A DNA stretch of 30,200 bases from JAPLKX01 sp035530195 (GTDB lineage Bacteria; Hydrogenedentota; Hydrogenedentia; Hydrogenedentales; SLHB01): contig DATKVG010000110.1 of assembly GCA_035530195.1 (NCBI GenBank), positions 1 to 30,200 of the forward strand, written 5' to 3'. The notes beneath the pieces were generated by a model, which did not search any database, had not been told where the DNA came from, and was given only the letters and a program-made list of their open reading frames with translations. The position numbers and the translations under genes were made by a program. Each line of letters begins with the position of its first letter. Within the stretch, counting starts at the first letter, position 1. This document shows positions 1-8,129 of the stretch, in pieces.

Positions 1-173
1 AAAAGGGCTGGCGAAAGCGGAATAGGCATAACAGCTTTACGCAAAAAGAGTTATGGCGTATTAGCGGGGGTGGCAGCGGAAGCTGGAGAAGATCTATGGG
101 ACCGGCAAAACCGATGGGACATATAAAAGACGGAGCGGTATTTTTGGGGTTGGTGCTTGCCCGGCAACTAGGC

Positions 174-202
174 TTGACATGCCGGGGTCATAATGCTACA
201 AA
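174..202 (+). promoter_or_regulatory. Sigma70-type promoter of the membrane protein/regulator pair
   Basis: TTGACA at 174-179 and TACAAA at 197-202 are separated by 17 bases. The start of transcription would lie near 209, just ahead of the ATG at 233. Seen by eye only. Confidence 0.5.
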
Positions 203-232
203 GCAGGGCACAAGCCACAGAGGGGATCGATC

Positions 233-1036
233 ATGCCTGAAGAGCCGCGGGAGTACGGAGAGGACGCCGCGCATCGAGACGACGCGCGTCAGGATGACGC
301 GCGTCAGTTGGCGAAATGGGCGGAACGATATGCGCGCAGCCGAACCATACCGTTTCTTGTCCAGTGGGTGTTTATCGTGTTGCTGGTGATCGTGCTGGCG
401 GGTTTGGCGCAGGGGGCGATCTATGCGTGGCGGGCGCGACAGCCGGGGCTGTTATGGTTGATGGTTGCGGTGACGTTTGCGTTGACGCTGGCGCTGCTGT
501 GGTTTTCGATCGCGCGGTGGGGGCGTGAGCGCATCTGGAGCATCAGCGAGTGGTTTTACCGCAAGGAAGGTTACGCGGCGTTCGGCGGGGGTAACAAATC
601 GGACGAACTACGTCGGATGCGGTGGTTGACGGCGCTTGGGTTCGGTCTGATGTTGTACCACCTGGCGGGCGCGGTACTGGTGGGGCTTCGTTACTTGCCG
701 ATGCCGTATTTCCAGCCGTTTTCGGCGGTGTACATGGCGCCGTTTTTGGCGGCGATGATCGTGGTGCAGCGCCTGGGGATGTGGGCGTGGATCTGGCCGG
801 CCCTTTACGTGTTGCACGCGCTGCTGATGGTGGCAGGTGTGTGGCGGCCGTTTCCAGGTCAGTGGTTTTTCCTGGACATTATCGTGCCGGTGTTCGGGTA
901 CGGGCTGATCTCGATGATCGTCGGCCACATCTACAGCCGATACGCGTTGCGCCGGCTGAAACATCTGGCGCGGGCGGGGCTCGAGGAAGGCGGCGAGGGC
1001 GGCAACGAGCCGGGCGAGCAGGCGGGTCGCGAATGA
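233..1036 (+). CDS. Multi-pass membrane protein of unknown function
   Basis: 267 residues, not assigned to a named family. The first 40 residues are charged and hydrophilic. About six hydrophobic segments follow: two close together near residues 45-100, then four between about 130 and 235. The C-terminus is rich in Gly and Glu. The ATG follows a purine-rich AGAGGGG stretch at a suitable distance, and a sigma70-like promoter lies upstream. The stop overlaps the start of the winged-helix gene by ATGA, so the two are probably translationally coupled; such pairs often consist of a membrane sensor or target and its regulator. That role is inference. No catalytic motif was recognised. Confidence 0.75.
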   Translation: MPEEPREYGEDAAHRDDARQDDARQLAKWAERYARSRTIPFLVQWVFIVLLVIVLAGLAQGAIYAWRARQPGLLWLMVAVTFALTLALLWFSIARWGRERIWSISEWFYRKEGYAAFGGGNKSDELRRMRWLTALGFGLMLYHLAGAVLVGLRYLPMPYFQPFSAVYMAPFLAAMIVVQRLGMWAWIWPALYVLHALLMVAGVWRPFPGQWFFLDIIVPVFGYGLISMIVGHIYSRYALRRLKHLARAGLEEGGEGGNEPGEQAGRE

Positions 1037-1317
1037 ACGAATTGGACCGGACGATTCACGAGCCGGCGCGGCTGCGCATCCTGATGATCCTGTCGGGGGT
1101 GGACGTGGCCGATTTCAATTTTTTTCTCGAGACGCTGGGGTTGACGAAGGGGAACCTTTCTTCGCACATGGACAAGCTGGAGAAGGCGGGGTTTGTCGAG
1201 GTGATCAAATCGTTCCAGGGGAAGATGCCGCACACGGATTTCCGGCTGACGGACACGGGGCGTGCGGCGCTGGTGGCATACTGGGCGGAGCTCGACTCGA
1301 TCAGGAAGATGAAGTAG
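1033..1317 (+). CDS. Winged-helix transcriptional regulator (MarR/ArsR-like, HTH_27 type)
   Basis: 94 residues forming a single winged-helix domain. The segment EPARLRILMIL begins helix 1, GLTKGNLSSHMDKLEKAGFV fits the helix-turn-helix and recognition helix, and the stretch through DFRLTDTGRAAL fits the wing and following helix. This is typical of small one-domain regulators that repress nearby genes. The start is the ATG at 1033 because it overlaps the upstream stop as ATGA and gives the complete domain; a longer open frame upstream would run through the membrane protein gene. The likely target is its own operon, as an inference. No ligand-binding domain is present. Confidence 0.85.
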   Translation: MNELDRTIHEPARLRILMILSGVDVADFNFFLETLGLTKGNLSSHMDKLEKAGFVEVIKSFQGKMPHTDFRLTDTGRAALVAYWAELDSIRKMK

Positions 1318-1323
1318 GAACGG

Positions 1324-1366
1324 CACGGACAAACACGGACTTGCACGGACGAACACGGACACAAAC
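1324..1366 (+). repeat. 10-bp phrase array (CACGGACAAA type)
   Basis: Four units of CACGGAC plus three variable bases stand in tandem, giving a 10-bp period just behind the regulator gene. The same unit type recurs at 7043-7094. Function unknown. Confidence 0.7.
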
Positions 1367-1407
1367 GACCTCTAAACAGAATTCTTCACGGACGGAGTGT
1401 TGATCGA

Positions 1408-2283
1408 GTGATGGGGCATATTGTGGCGGGTTTGGGGGAGATTCTCTGGGACCTGCTCCCCGACGGCAAGCAGTTGGGTGGCGCGCCGGCGAATTTTGCG
1501 TATCACACGAAGGTGCTGGGTGCGGATGCGTGGGTGGTGAGCCGTGTGGGGGATGACGGGCTTGGGCGGGAAATTCTTGCGCGGGCGGACGGCCTGAAAT
1601 TGCAGCGCGAATGCCTGACGATGGACCCGGAGCATGCGACGGGTACGGTTTCGGTGGAGTTGGACGGGGCGGGCGTGCCGAAGTACGTGATCCACGAGAA
1701 TGTGGCGTGGGATTTTATTCCGGTGACGGAAGAGTTGCTGGGGCTGGCGGGGCGGGCTGACGCGGTGTGTTATGGGACGCTTGGGCAGCGGGGGCGGGTG
1801 TCGCGGGAGGCGATTCGTTCGTTTCTGGGGGCGACACGGGAAGATTGTCTGCGGGTGTTCGACATCAACCTGCGGCAACATTTTTTTGGTCGCGAGATAC
1901 TTGATTGGACGCTCGGAAAGTCGACGGTGGTAAAACTTAACGACGAGGAGTTGCCGGTGGTGGCAGCCACCCTGGGATTCGACATAGGTGAAGAGGACAA
2001 GTTCGTCGAGGCGTTGCAGCAGGCGTACGGGGTGAAGGTGGTGGCGGTGACGCGGGGCGTGCGGGGCAGCGTGTTGTACGCCGGGGGTCGGCGGAGTGAA
2101 CACGGGGGGGTTCGCGTGGAGGTGGTGGACACCGTGGGCGCGGGAGACGCGTTCACGGCGGCGCTGGCGATGGGCCTGTTTCGGGGGCAGGACTTGGACG
2201 AGATTAACGAGCGGGCGAACCGGATCGCGGCGTATGTGTGCACGCAAAAGGGGGCTACCCCGGAAATGCCATTGACGGCGTAG
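1408..2283 (+). CDS. PfkB-family carbohydrate kinase (fructokinase-like)
   Basis: 291 residues, near the usual length of about 300 for this family of ATP-dependent sugar kinases. The N-terminal strand leads into GEILWDLLP and a substrate-loop motif LGGAPANFAYH (residues 23-33). The C-terminal signature DTVGAGDAF (241-249) carries the expected catalytic Asp247 and the anion hole. The substrate is probably fructose or a similar hexose, but specificity cannot be read from sequence. The frame opens with GTG followed directly by ATG (1411). GGAG at 1394-1397 sits 10 bases before the GTG and 13 before the ATG, so either may be used. No sugar-uptake gene is adjacent; a sugar permease lies further along on the other strand. 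Confidence 0.88.
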   Translation: MMGHIVAGLGEILWDLLPDGKQLGGAPANFAYHTKVLGADAWVVSRVGDDGLGREILARADGLKLQRECLTMDPEHATGTVSVELDGAGVPKYVIHENVAWDFIPVTEELLGLAGRADAVCYGTLGQRGRVSREAIRSFLGATREDCLRVFDINLRQHFFGREILDWTLGKSTVVKLNDEELPVVAATLGFDIGEEDKFVEALQQAYGVKVVAVTRGVRGSVLYAGGRRSEHGGVRVEVVDTVGAGDAFTAALAMGLFRGQDLDEINERANRIAAYVCTQKGATPEMPLTA

Positions 2284-2346
2284 GTGTTGCGGGGCATAAT
2301 GAGGGGGAAGGGGGCGCGACGCAGTCTGCAAAAGGAGGGGCTGGGC

Positions 2347-3288
2347 ATGAAACGGCATGGTTTTACCCTTATTGAACTGTTGGTGGTCATTGCCATAATC
2401 GGCATCCTGGCGGCGATACTGCTTCCGGCGCTTGCTCGCGCGCGGGAGTCGGCACGGCGCGCGAGTTGCGCGAACAACCTGAAACAGTGGGGCGTGGTGT
2501 TCAAAATGTACGCGGGCGAGTCGCCGGGGAACAGATTTCCGCCGGGCGAGATCGAGCTGGGATGCGGGAGCCGTGCGTGCCTGTCGCTGGGGCCGCTGGT
2601 GTCGGCCGTATACCCGGAGTACGCGACGGATTTGAAGATCGCGTTTTGCCCGTCGGACGCCACGGACCAGTTTGAGGATCACTTCGACTCCGACGGCCGG
2701 TTTACGCTGCCGCTGAAGATCGACGGGAACGGGCAGCAGGGGGTCGAGGCGATCGACGCGAGCTACACGTACGCTTATCACGTGTACGATCAACTGGGGT
2801 CGGATTTCCCGACGCTCGATGTGTCGAGTTACCTGACGGGTGTGATCTCGGCGCTGGGGTTGAACCCCTTGCCGGACGGCCTGACGGACGGCCCGGCCCA
2901 GTTTATCGAGTGCATGTACGACCTGCTCGAGTCGGTCGCGCCGTACGTGCCGGATGACGAGGCGGGGTTCAGGAAGGCGGTGGACGCGGACCGGAACGTG
3001 TCGCCGGGCAACGGCAATGGCGGCGGCGAGACGGTGTACCGGGTGCGCGAGGGCATCGAGCGGTTCCTGATTACGGACATCAACAACCCCGCGGCAAGCG
3101 CGAAGGCTCAGAGCGAGGTGTTTGTGATGATGGACAACATGTCGGTCGTGGTGTCGAAGTTCAACCACGTGCCGGGCGGGTGCAACGTGCTGTACATGGA
3201 CGGTCACGTCGAGTTTGTGAAATACCCGGGGCCGCCGCCGGTTGACCCGCTGAGCGCGGGTTTCATGCACCTTTTCGACAACGGATAA
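2347..3288 (+). CDS. Prepilin-type N-methylation protein with C-terminal DG motif (DUF1559-like)
   Basis: 313 residues. The N-terminus MKRHGFTLIELLVVIAIIG carries the prepilin peptidase site (cleavage between Gly and Phe, Glu at +5) and the hydrophobic helix of type II secretion/type IV pilus pseudopilins. The C-terminus has the NVLYMDGHVEF element of the H-X9-DG family that is greatly expanded in Planctomycetes and relatives. Here ten residues, not nine, separate the His and the Asp. The start at 2347 is chosen because AGGAGG (2333-2338) lies 8 bases upstream; the open frame itself begins earlier. These proteins are thought to be cell-surface or secretion-related, but their job is not established. 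The gene stands alone and ends in a strong terminator. Confidence 0.9.
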   Translation: MKRHGFTLIELLVVIAIIGILAAILLPALARARESARRASCANNLKQWGVVFKMYAGESPGNRFPPGEIELGCGSRACLSLGPLVSAVYPEYATDLKIAFCPSDATDQFEDHFDSDGRFTLPLKIDGNGQQGVEAIDASYTYAYHVYDQLGSDFPTLDVSSYLTGVISALGLNPLPDGLTDGPAQFIECMYDLLESVAPYVPDDEAGFRKAVDADRNVSPGNGNGGGETVYRVREGIERFLITDINNPAASAKAQSEVFVMMDNMSVVVSKFNHVPGGCNVLYMDGHVEFVKYPGPPPVDPLSAGFMHLFDNG

Positions 3289-3315
3289 CGCAGGAGGCGC
3301 AAGAAAGAGATAAAA

Positions 3316-3352
3316 AGGACACAAGGGACATAAGGGACACAAGAGACGCAAA
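3316..3352 (+). repeat. 9-bp phrase array (GGGACATAA type)
   Basis: Tandem imperfect units GGACACAA, GGGACATAA, GGGACACAA, GAGACGCAA. The same unit recurs in front of the MetY gene at about 21124-21152. Confidence 0.65.
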
Positions 3353-3362
3353 AGATCTCGTG

Positions 3363-3388
3363 AGACAGGTGATTTTCACCTGTCTTTT
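3363..3388 (+). terminator. Rho-independent terminator after the prepilin gene
   Basis: A perfect 10-bp stem, AGACAGGTGA (3363-3372) against TCACCTGTCT (3376-3385), has a 3-base loop and is followed by TTT, CG and TTT. Confidence 0.85.
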
Positions 3389-3432
3389 CGTTTATGGTTC
3401 ATAGAGTGCGCAGTAGAAGAGGAGTCAAAGCC

Positions 3433-6400
3433 GTGATTCGCAGAACGTTGTTGGTGTTGGCTGGTTTCTTGTTTGCAGTGCAAGCGGGTGGTGAAGATTG
3501 GCCGTGCTGGCGTCATGACGCCGGGCATACGGGGGCAACGCCGGAGAAACTGACGAAAAAACTGCAGGTGCAGTGGGTGCGCGCGCTGCCACCAATCGAG
3601 CGGGCGTGGCCGGACGACGAGCGGCTCGAGTTTGATATCGCGTACGAGCCGATTGTGGCGGGGCCTGTCCTGTATATCGGATCGCCGCGGAACGACGCGG
3701 TTATGGCGTTTGACGCGGAGACCGGCGTGGAGAAATGGAAGTTTTTCACGGGCGGGCCGGTGCGGTTTGCGCCGGCGGTGTCGGACGGTTTGGTGTACGC
3801 GGGATCGGACGACGGGTTTCTGTATTGCCTTGATGCGGTGACCGGAGCGGAAAAATGGCGGTTTAAGGCCGCGTTGTCAGACCGGAAGGTGATCGGCAAC
3901 AAGCGGATGATTTCGGTGTGGCCGGTTCGCGGCGCGCCGGTGGTGGCCGATGGGGTGGTGTATTGCGCGGCGGGCATCTGGCCTTTCGAGGGGGTGAGCG
4001 TGTATGCGCTCGAGGCGAAGACGGGCGCGGTCGTGTGGATGAACGACAACTGCGACGTGACGTTCATGATGCAGCCGCATCACAGCCCGGCATTTTCGGG
4101 GATCGCGCCGCAGGGTTACCTGGCGGTGATCGACGACAAGTTGTTGGTACCGAACGGCCGTGCTGCCCCCGCGTGTTTTGACAGAAAGACGGGCAAGCTG
4201 CTGTATTTCGAGATGGATCCGAACAACCGGTTCGGCGACTATCGGGTGGGCGTGCTGGGCGGGTTTTTCGTGAACCCAGGCGCCATTTACCAGTTGGCGG
4301 ACGGGCAGAACCTGGGCAGCTTTCCGTCGCCGGCCGTTTTGAGCGAGGGGTTGATCGCGGGGATCCGCAGGGGGCAGGTTGTGGGATTCGATTTCGCCGC
4401 GATGAAGACCGTAAGTACCGAGGACAACAAGAAGCAAAAGCGGTGGAAATGGCAATGCCCGGAGTTGTGGAGTTTTGACGGGAAGGCGACGGACGTGATC
4501 GTTGCGGGGGACCGGCTTTACGGGTGTGGGGCACGCGGCGTGTTTGCGCTGGAGATTTCGCGCGGCAAGAAAGAGCCGAAATTGGCGTGGGAACACGATC
4601 TGGAGGGCAAAAGAGGCGCGCGGCTGGCCGCGGCAAACGGGCAACTGTACGTGTCGACCTTGGAAGGCAGCATCTATTGTTTCGGTGAGAAGAAAGTAGA
4701 GGCGAAAAAGTGGGTGGCGCCGATAAAAGAGGTCAATCCGGACAAAGGCTACGGGCTTCTTGTCGTGAATGCCGAACGCTCCGTTCAGGACGTGGTGGAA
4801 AATGTGGCGAGTATTTCGTTTTTTCATTCGGTGATCATCGGCGCCTCCGCGGAAGCGGCAGCAGCCATACGAAACACGCTCGACGAACAGGGCGTCTACG
4901 GGACCGGCGCCGCCGTATTGGATGCGGGTTTGAAGGATTTGCCCCCCTATTTCGCGAGCGTTGCGGTGGTGTTGACCGCGCGGCGGATGGAGTGGGTGTC
5001 GAGCACGGAGCAGGTTTCGGAGTTGTACGAGCGGCTGCGGCCGTATGGCGGCGAGGCGAGAACGGGGGGGACAGCGGACGTGATCGCCGCGTTGGAGAAG
5101 ACGGTTAAGGAAGCATTGGCGGGAGCGGAGTTTGGGACGAAGAAAAATGACGACGGCTCGGTGGTGGCGGCGATAGTGCGGACGGGTCCGCTGCCGGGCA
5201 GCGCGGACTGGACGCAGCAGTACGCGGATTCGGCGAACAGCGTGGTGTCGAAAGACACGTTGGTACGGGCGCCGCTGGGGCTGCTGTGGTTTGGCGGGTC
5301 GTCGAACAAGGACATCCTGCCGCGCCACGGTCACGGCCCGAGCGAGCAGGTAGTCGGCGGCCGGCTGTTTATTGAAGGGCCGGACATGATCCGTGCCGTT
5401 GACGTGTATACGGGCTGGGTGCTGTGGCAGGTGTCGTTGCCGGAGATTGGCAAGGCGTATGACAACACGAGCCATCAGCCGGGCGCGAATGCGCTGGGCA
5501 GCAATTATGTGTCGGTTTTGGACGGGATCTACGTTGCATATGGGGAGAAATGCCTGCGGCTCGACCCGGCGACGGGAAAAGTAATGTCGGAGTTTACGTT
5601 GCCGGCGGCGGACGGGATCGAAAAGCCGGGATTCGGTTACATCGGCGTTTACGACGACGTGCTGGTGGCGGGATCGGGGCCGATGCGGTACGACGAGGAA
5701 ATCAAGGGCCAGACGTGGAACGCGGTGGCGAGCAAGCGGATCGTGGCGTTGAACCGTCACACGGGCGAGGTGCTGTGGACAACGACTGCCGACGCGGCGT
5801 TCCGCCACAACGCGATCGCGCTGGGGGCCGGCAGAGTGTTCTGCATCGACAACGTGACGAGCGAGTACCGGGAACGGCTCGAGCGGCGCGGGATTACGCT
5901 GCCGGATCAAGGCAAGCTGCTGGCGCTGGATATCAAGACCGGCCAGGAAATCTGGCGCGCAGACAAGGGCGTGTTCGGGACGTGGCTGGGCTATTCGGTC
6001 GAGCATGACATTCTGCTGCAGGCGGGCCGTGCGTCGCGGGACATGTTGCGGGACGAGGCGAACGACCGAATGATCGCGTATCAGGCGGATGACGGGAAGG
6101 TGCTGTGGGACCGGGAGGTCAATTACAACGGGCCGTGCCTGTTGCACGGCGACACAATTATCGCGCAGGAGAAGTTTTTCAACCTGCTGACGGGGGAAAG
6201 CCTCGAACGGCAGAACCCGTTGACGGGCGAGCGGGCGGAGATGAACTGGACCCGGCAGCACGGGTGCAACACGGCGGTGGCGTGCGCGAACCTGGTGACG
6301 TTCCGATCGGCGGCGGCGGGCTTTTTTGATTTGCGGGCGGACGGAGGAACGGGCAACCTGGGCGGGTTCAAATCGGGGTGCACGTCCAACCTGATCCCGG

Positions 6401-7041
6401 CGAACGGGGTGTTGAACGCGCCGGACTATACGCGGACGTGCACGTGCAGCTATCAGAACCAGACGTCGCTGGCGTTCGTTTACACGCCGGCCACGGAGAT
6501 GTGGACGTACAACGCGTTTGACGCCGGTAAAGGCCGGGTAAAACGAGTGGGGCTGAATTTTGGCGCGCCCGGCGATCGGCGCGGCGACGACGGCACGCTT
6601 TGGCTTGATTACCCGAGCGTGGGCGGGAAATCGCCGGAGGTCAATGTAGCGATCGAACCGGCGGCACCGTCTTGGTACCGGTATCACTCACTTCGGATGA
6701 GCGGGTCGGGCCCGGGATGGGTGGTGGCGTCCGGAGGGGAGGGTATACGGCGTGTTCGGGTGACGGTCGAGTCGGGTGCGAAGAAAGAGTGGCCATGCAC
6801 GGTGCGGCTTTATTTTGCGGAACCGGGCGCGGCTGAAAAAGGCGGGCGTGTTTTCGACGTGGCACTGCAAGGGAAAACGGTGCTGAGCGGTTTTGATATT
6901 GCGGGCGAGGCGGGCGCTTCCATGTGGGGCGTGGTGAAGGAGTTCAAAGGCGTGCCGGTGAAAGACGCGCTCGAGATCGCGCTCACGCCGAAGGGCGGGT
7001 TGGAGCCGGTGCTATGCGGCGTGGCGATCGTGCAGGAATGA
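3433..7041 (+). CDS. Secreted PQQ-type beta-propeller protein with degenerate methyltransferase-like insert and malectin-like C-terminus
   Basis: About 1202 residues. A signal peptide is followed by EDWPCWRHDAGHTG and many PQQ/BamB-like blades, with repeated patterns such as VYAGSDDGFLYCLDAVTGAEKW. Residues about 437-590 interrupt the propeller with an alpha/beta segment ending in LRPYGG-like and DWTQQYADSANSVVS sequence. In related proteins of this style the matching segment resembles a class I SAM methyltransferase, but here the glycine-rich SAM motif is missing (GLLVVNAERS). The last 100 residues (RLYFAEPG, RVFDVALQG, SGFDIAGEAG) resemble a malectin carbohydrate-binding domain. The GTG at 3433 is preferred: AGAGGAG lies 8 bases upstream and the signal peptide starts cleanly. 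The stop overlaps, or nearly meets, the following secreted protein gene. It probably works in the periplasm or on the outer membrane; substrate unknown. Confidence 0.85.
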   Translation: MIRRTLLVLAGFLFAVQAGGEDWPCWRHDAGHTGATPEKLTKKLQVQWVRALPPIERAWPDDERLEFDIAYEPIVAGPVLYIGSPRNDAVMAFDAETGVEKWKFFTGGPVRFAPAVSDGLVYAGSDDGFLYCLDAVTGAEKWRFKAALSDRKVIGNKRMISVWPVRGAPVVADGVVYCAAGIWPFEGVSVYALEAKTGAVVWMNDNCDVTFMMQPHHSPAFSGIAPQGYLAVIDDKLLVPNGRAAPACFDRKTGKLLYFEMDPNNRFGDYRVGVLGGFFVNPGAIYQLADGQNLGSFPSPAVLSEGLIAGIRRGQVVGFDFAAMKTVSTEDNKKQKRWKWQCPELWSFDGKATDVIVAGDRLYGCGARGVFALEISRGKKEPKLAWEHDLEGKRGARLAAANGQLYVSTLEGSIYCFGEKKVEAKKWVAPIKEVNPDKGYGLLVVNAERSVQDVVENVASISFFHSVIIGASAEAAAAIRNTLDEQGVYGTGAAVLDAGLKDLPPYFASVAVVLTARRMEWVSSTEQVSELYERLRPYGGEARTGGTADVIAALEKTVKEALAGAEFGTKKNDDGSVVAAIVRTGPLPGSADWTQQYADSANSVVSKDTLVRAPLGLLWFGGSSNKDILPRHGHGPSEQVVGGRLFIEGPDMIRAVDVYTGWVLWQVSLPEIGKAYDNTSHQPGANALGSNYVSVLDGIYVAYGEKCLRLDPATGKVMSEFTLPAADGIEKPGFGYIGVYDDVLVAGSGPMRYDEEIKGQTWNAVASKRIVALNRHTGEVLWTTTADAAFRHNAIALGAGRVFCIDNVTSEYRERLERRGITLPDQGKLLALDIKTGQEIWRADKGVFGTWLGYSVEHDILLQAGRASRDMLRDEANDRMIAYQADDGKVLWDREVNYNGPCLLHGDTIIAQEKFFNLLTGESLERQNPLTGERAEMNWTRQHGCNTAVACANLVTFRSAAAGFFDLRADGGTGNLGGFKSGCTSNLIPANGVLNAPDYTRTCTCSYQNQTSLAFVYTPATEMWTYNAFDAGKGRVKRVGLNFGAPGDRRGDDGTLWLDYPSVGGKSPEVNVAIEPAAPSWYRYHSLRMSGSGPGWVVASGGEGIRRVRVTVESGAKKEWPCTVRLYFAEPGAAEKGGRVFDVALQGKTVLSGFDIAGEAGASMWGVVKEFKGVPVKDALEIALTPKGGLEPVLCGVAIVQE

Positions 7042-7042
7042 G

Positions 7043-7094
7043 GAACACGGACGAACACCGACGGACACGGACGGACACGGACAGACATGGACGG
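7043..7094 (+). repeat. 10-bp phrase array at the start of the next gene
   Basis: Five CACGGACGAA-type units at a 10-bp period lie between the propeller stop and the ATG at 7095. An in-frame ATG at 7038 would translate the array as a low-complexity Arg/Thr/Asp peptide. Confidence 0.65.
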
Positions 7095-8129
7095 ATGCTG
7101 CCCGGTCTGTTTGCTGCCGTCGCGGCGCTGTTGGGGGCTTGTGCGGCGGATGCGTGCAGCGTGCCGGTGTATCGTTGGGCGCTGGAGCGGTGGGCGGCGG
7201 AGCCGTATGTGTTGCGTGTGGTAGATGCGGGCAATGAAGGCCAGGGGTTGGAGGCGCTGCGGCAGAGCAAATCGGCGAACCTGATTGTCGAAGAAGAAGA
7301 GGCGCGTGAATCGGGTCAGGGGGGCCGGTTTGAACTTTTTTATCCTGCGGGCGTGGCGGCAGGGCCGGTTTGGTCGGGCGGGGTTCAGTTGCTGGAGCCG
7401 CAGGCGGTGCTGGATTCGCCGGTTCGGCGGGAACTGGTGCGGCGGCTGCTCGACGGCCAGTCGGCGGTGTGGCTGCTGGTGAAATGCGGAGATCGGGCAA
7501 AGGATCAGGCGGTGGCGGCCGTTTTAAACGAGCAGATTGCGCTGGCAAACCGCACCCTGCGCCTGCCGGATCTGACGGGCGATCCGGTGCTGGATGCGCC
7601 GGGTGCGCCGAACGTCGCGGGGCTGCGGGTCGAGTTTTCGCTCATCGAGATCGCGCGCGATGACGAGTCGGAGGCGGTGCTATTGCGGATGCTGATGCAG
7701 AGCGAGCCGGACTTGGAGCGGACACCGGGCGATCCGGTAGCGTTTCCGGTGTTTGGCCGTGGGCGTGTGTTGTACGCGCTGGTGGGGCCGGGCATCAACC
7801 CCGAGATGATCCTGAAGGCGTGCGCGTTTATCGTGGGCCCGTGCGCGTGTGAGATCAAGAGCGACAACCCGGGGTTTGACCTGCTGCTCGAGGCGGATTG
7901 GGACTCGGGCGCCGGGGGTGTTAAACTGGCGGGCAATATCGAGCTGCCGCCGCTGCCGGGCACGGCGCTGGCGAGCCCGGCGGCGCTTCCGCAGGCTCGG
8001 GCGGAGAAGACGGCGGTTGTGCGGAACGCGGCGGCGGTCGTTTTAGGCTTAGTGGTATTGATTGGCACAGCGAGTATTGTGCTGTCGCGGCGGTCAGGCG
8101 GCGGCAAACATGCGGGAACTGGATTATGA
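7095..8129 (+). CDS. Exported protein with CSVPVYRWALERW motif and C-terminal membrane anchor
   Basis: 344 residues from the ATG at 7095. The N-terminus is a signal peptide running into LLGAC, a possible lipobox, and then ACSVPVYRWALERW. A long mixed alpha/beta region follows. A single hydrophobic helix near residues 310-335 is followed by Arg-Arg and a short tail, so the bulk should face the periplasm. I do not recognise an enzyme family, but I recall the CSVPV..R.ALERW motif from planctomycete-type proteins next to ABC exporters. An alternative start at 7038 overlaps the upstream stop as ATGA but would translate a repeat array, so 7095 is preferred. The end overlaps the permease start as ATGA, arguing for one operon with the ABC transporter. 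Confidence 0.75.
   Translation: MLPGLFAAVAALLGACAADACSVPVYRWALERWAAEPYVLRVVDAGNEGQGLEALRQSKSANLIVEEEEARESGQGGRFELFYPAGVAAGPVWSGGVQLLEPQAVLDSPVRRELVRRLLDGQSAVWLLVKCGDRAKDQAVAAVLNEQIALANRTLRLPDLTGDPVLDAPGAPNVAGLRVEFSLIEIARDDESEAVLLRMLMQSEPDLERTPGDPVAFPVFGRGRVLYALVGPGINPEMILKACAFIVGPCACEIKSDNPGFDLLLEADWDSGAGGVKLAGNIELPPLPGTALASPAALPQARAEKTAVVRNAAAVVLGLVVLIGTASIVLSRRSGGGKHAGTGL

Noticed and set aside
1372..3351. Long minus-strand frame opposite the kinase and prepilin genes
   Set aside because: Runs through two well-supported genes and has an Arg/His/Pro-rich antisense composition.
3877..6687. Very long minus-strand open frame opposite the propeller gene
   Set aside because: Its translation is rich in Arg, His and Pro with no domains, as expected opposite a high-GC gene with strong codon bias.
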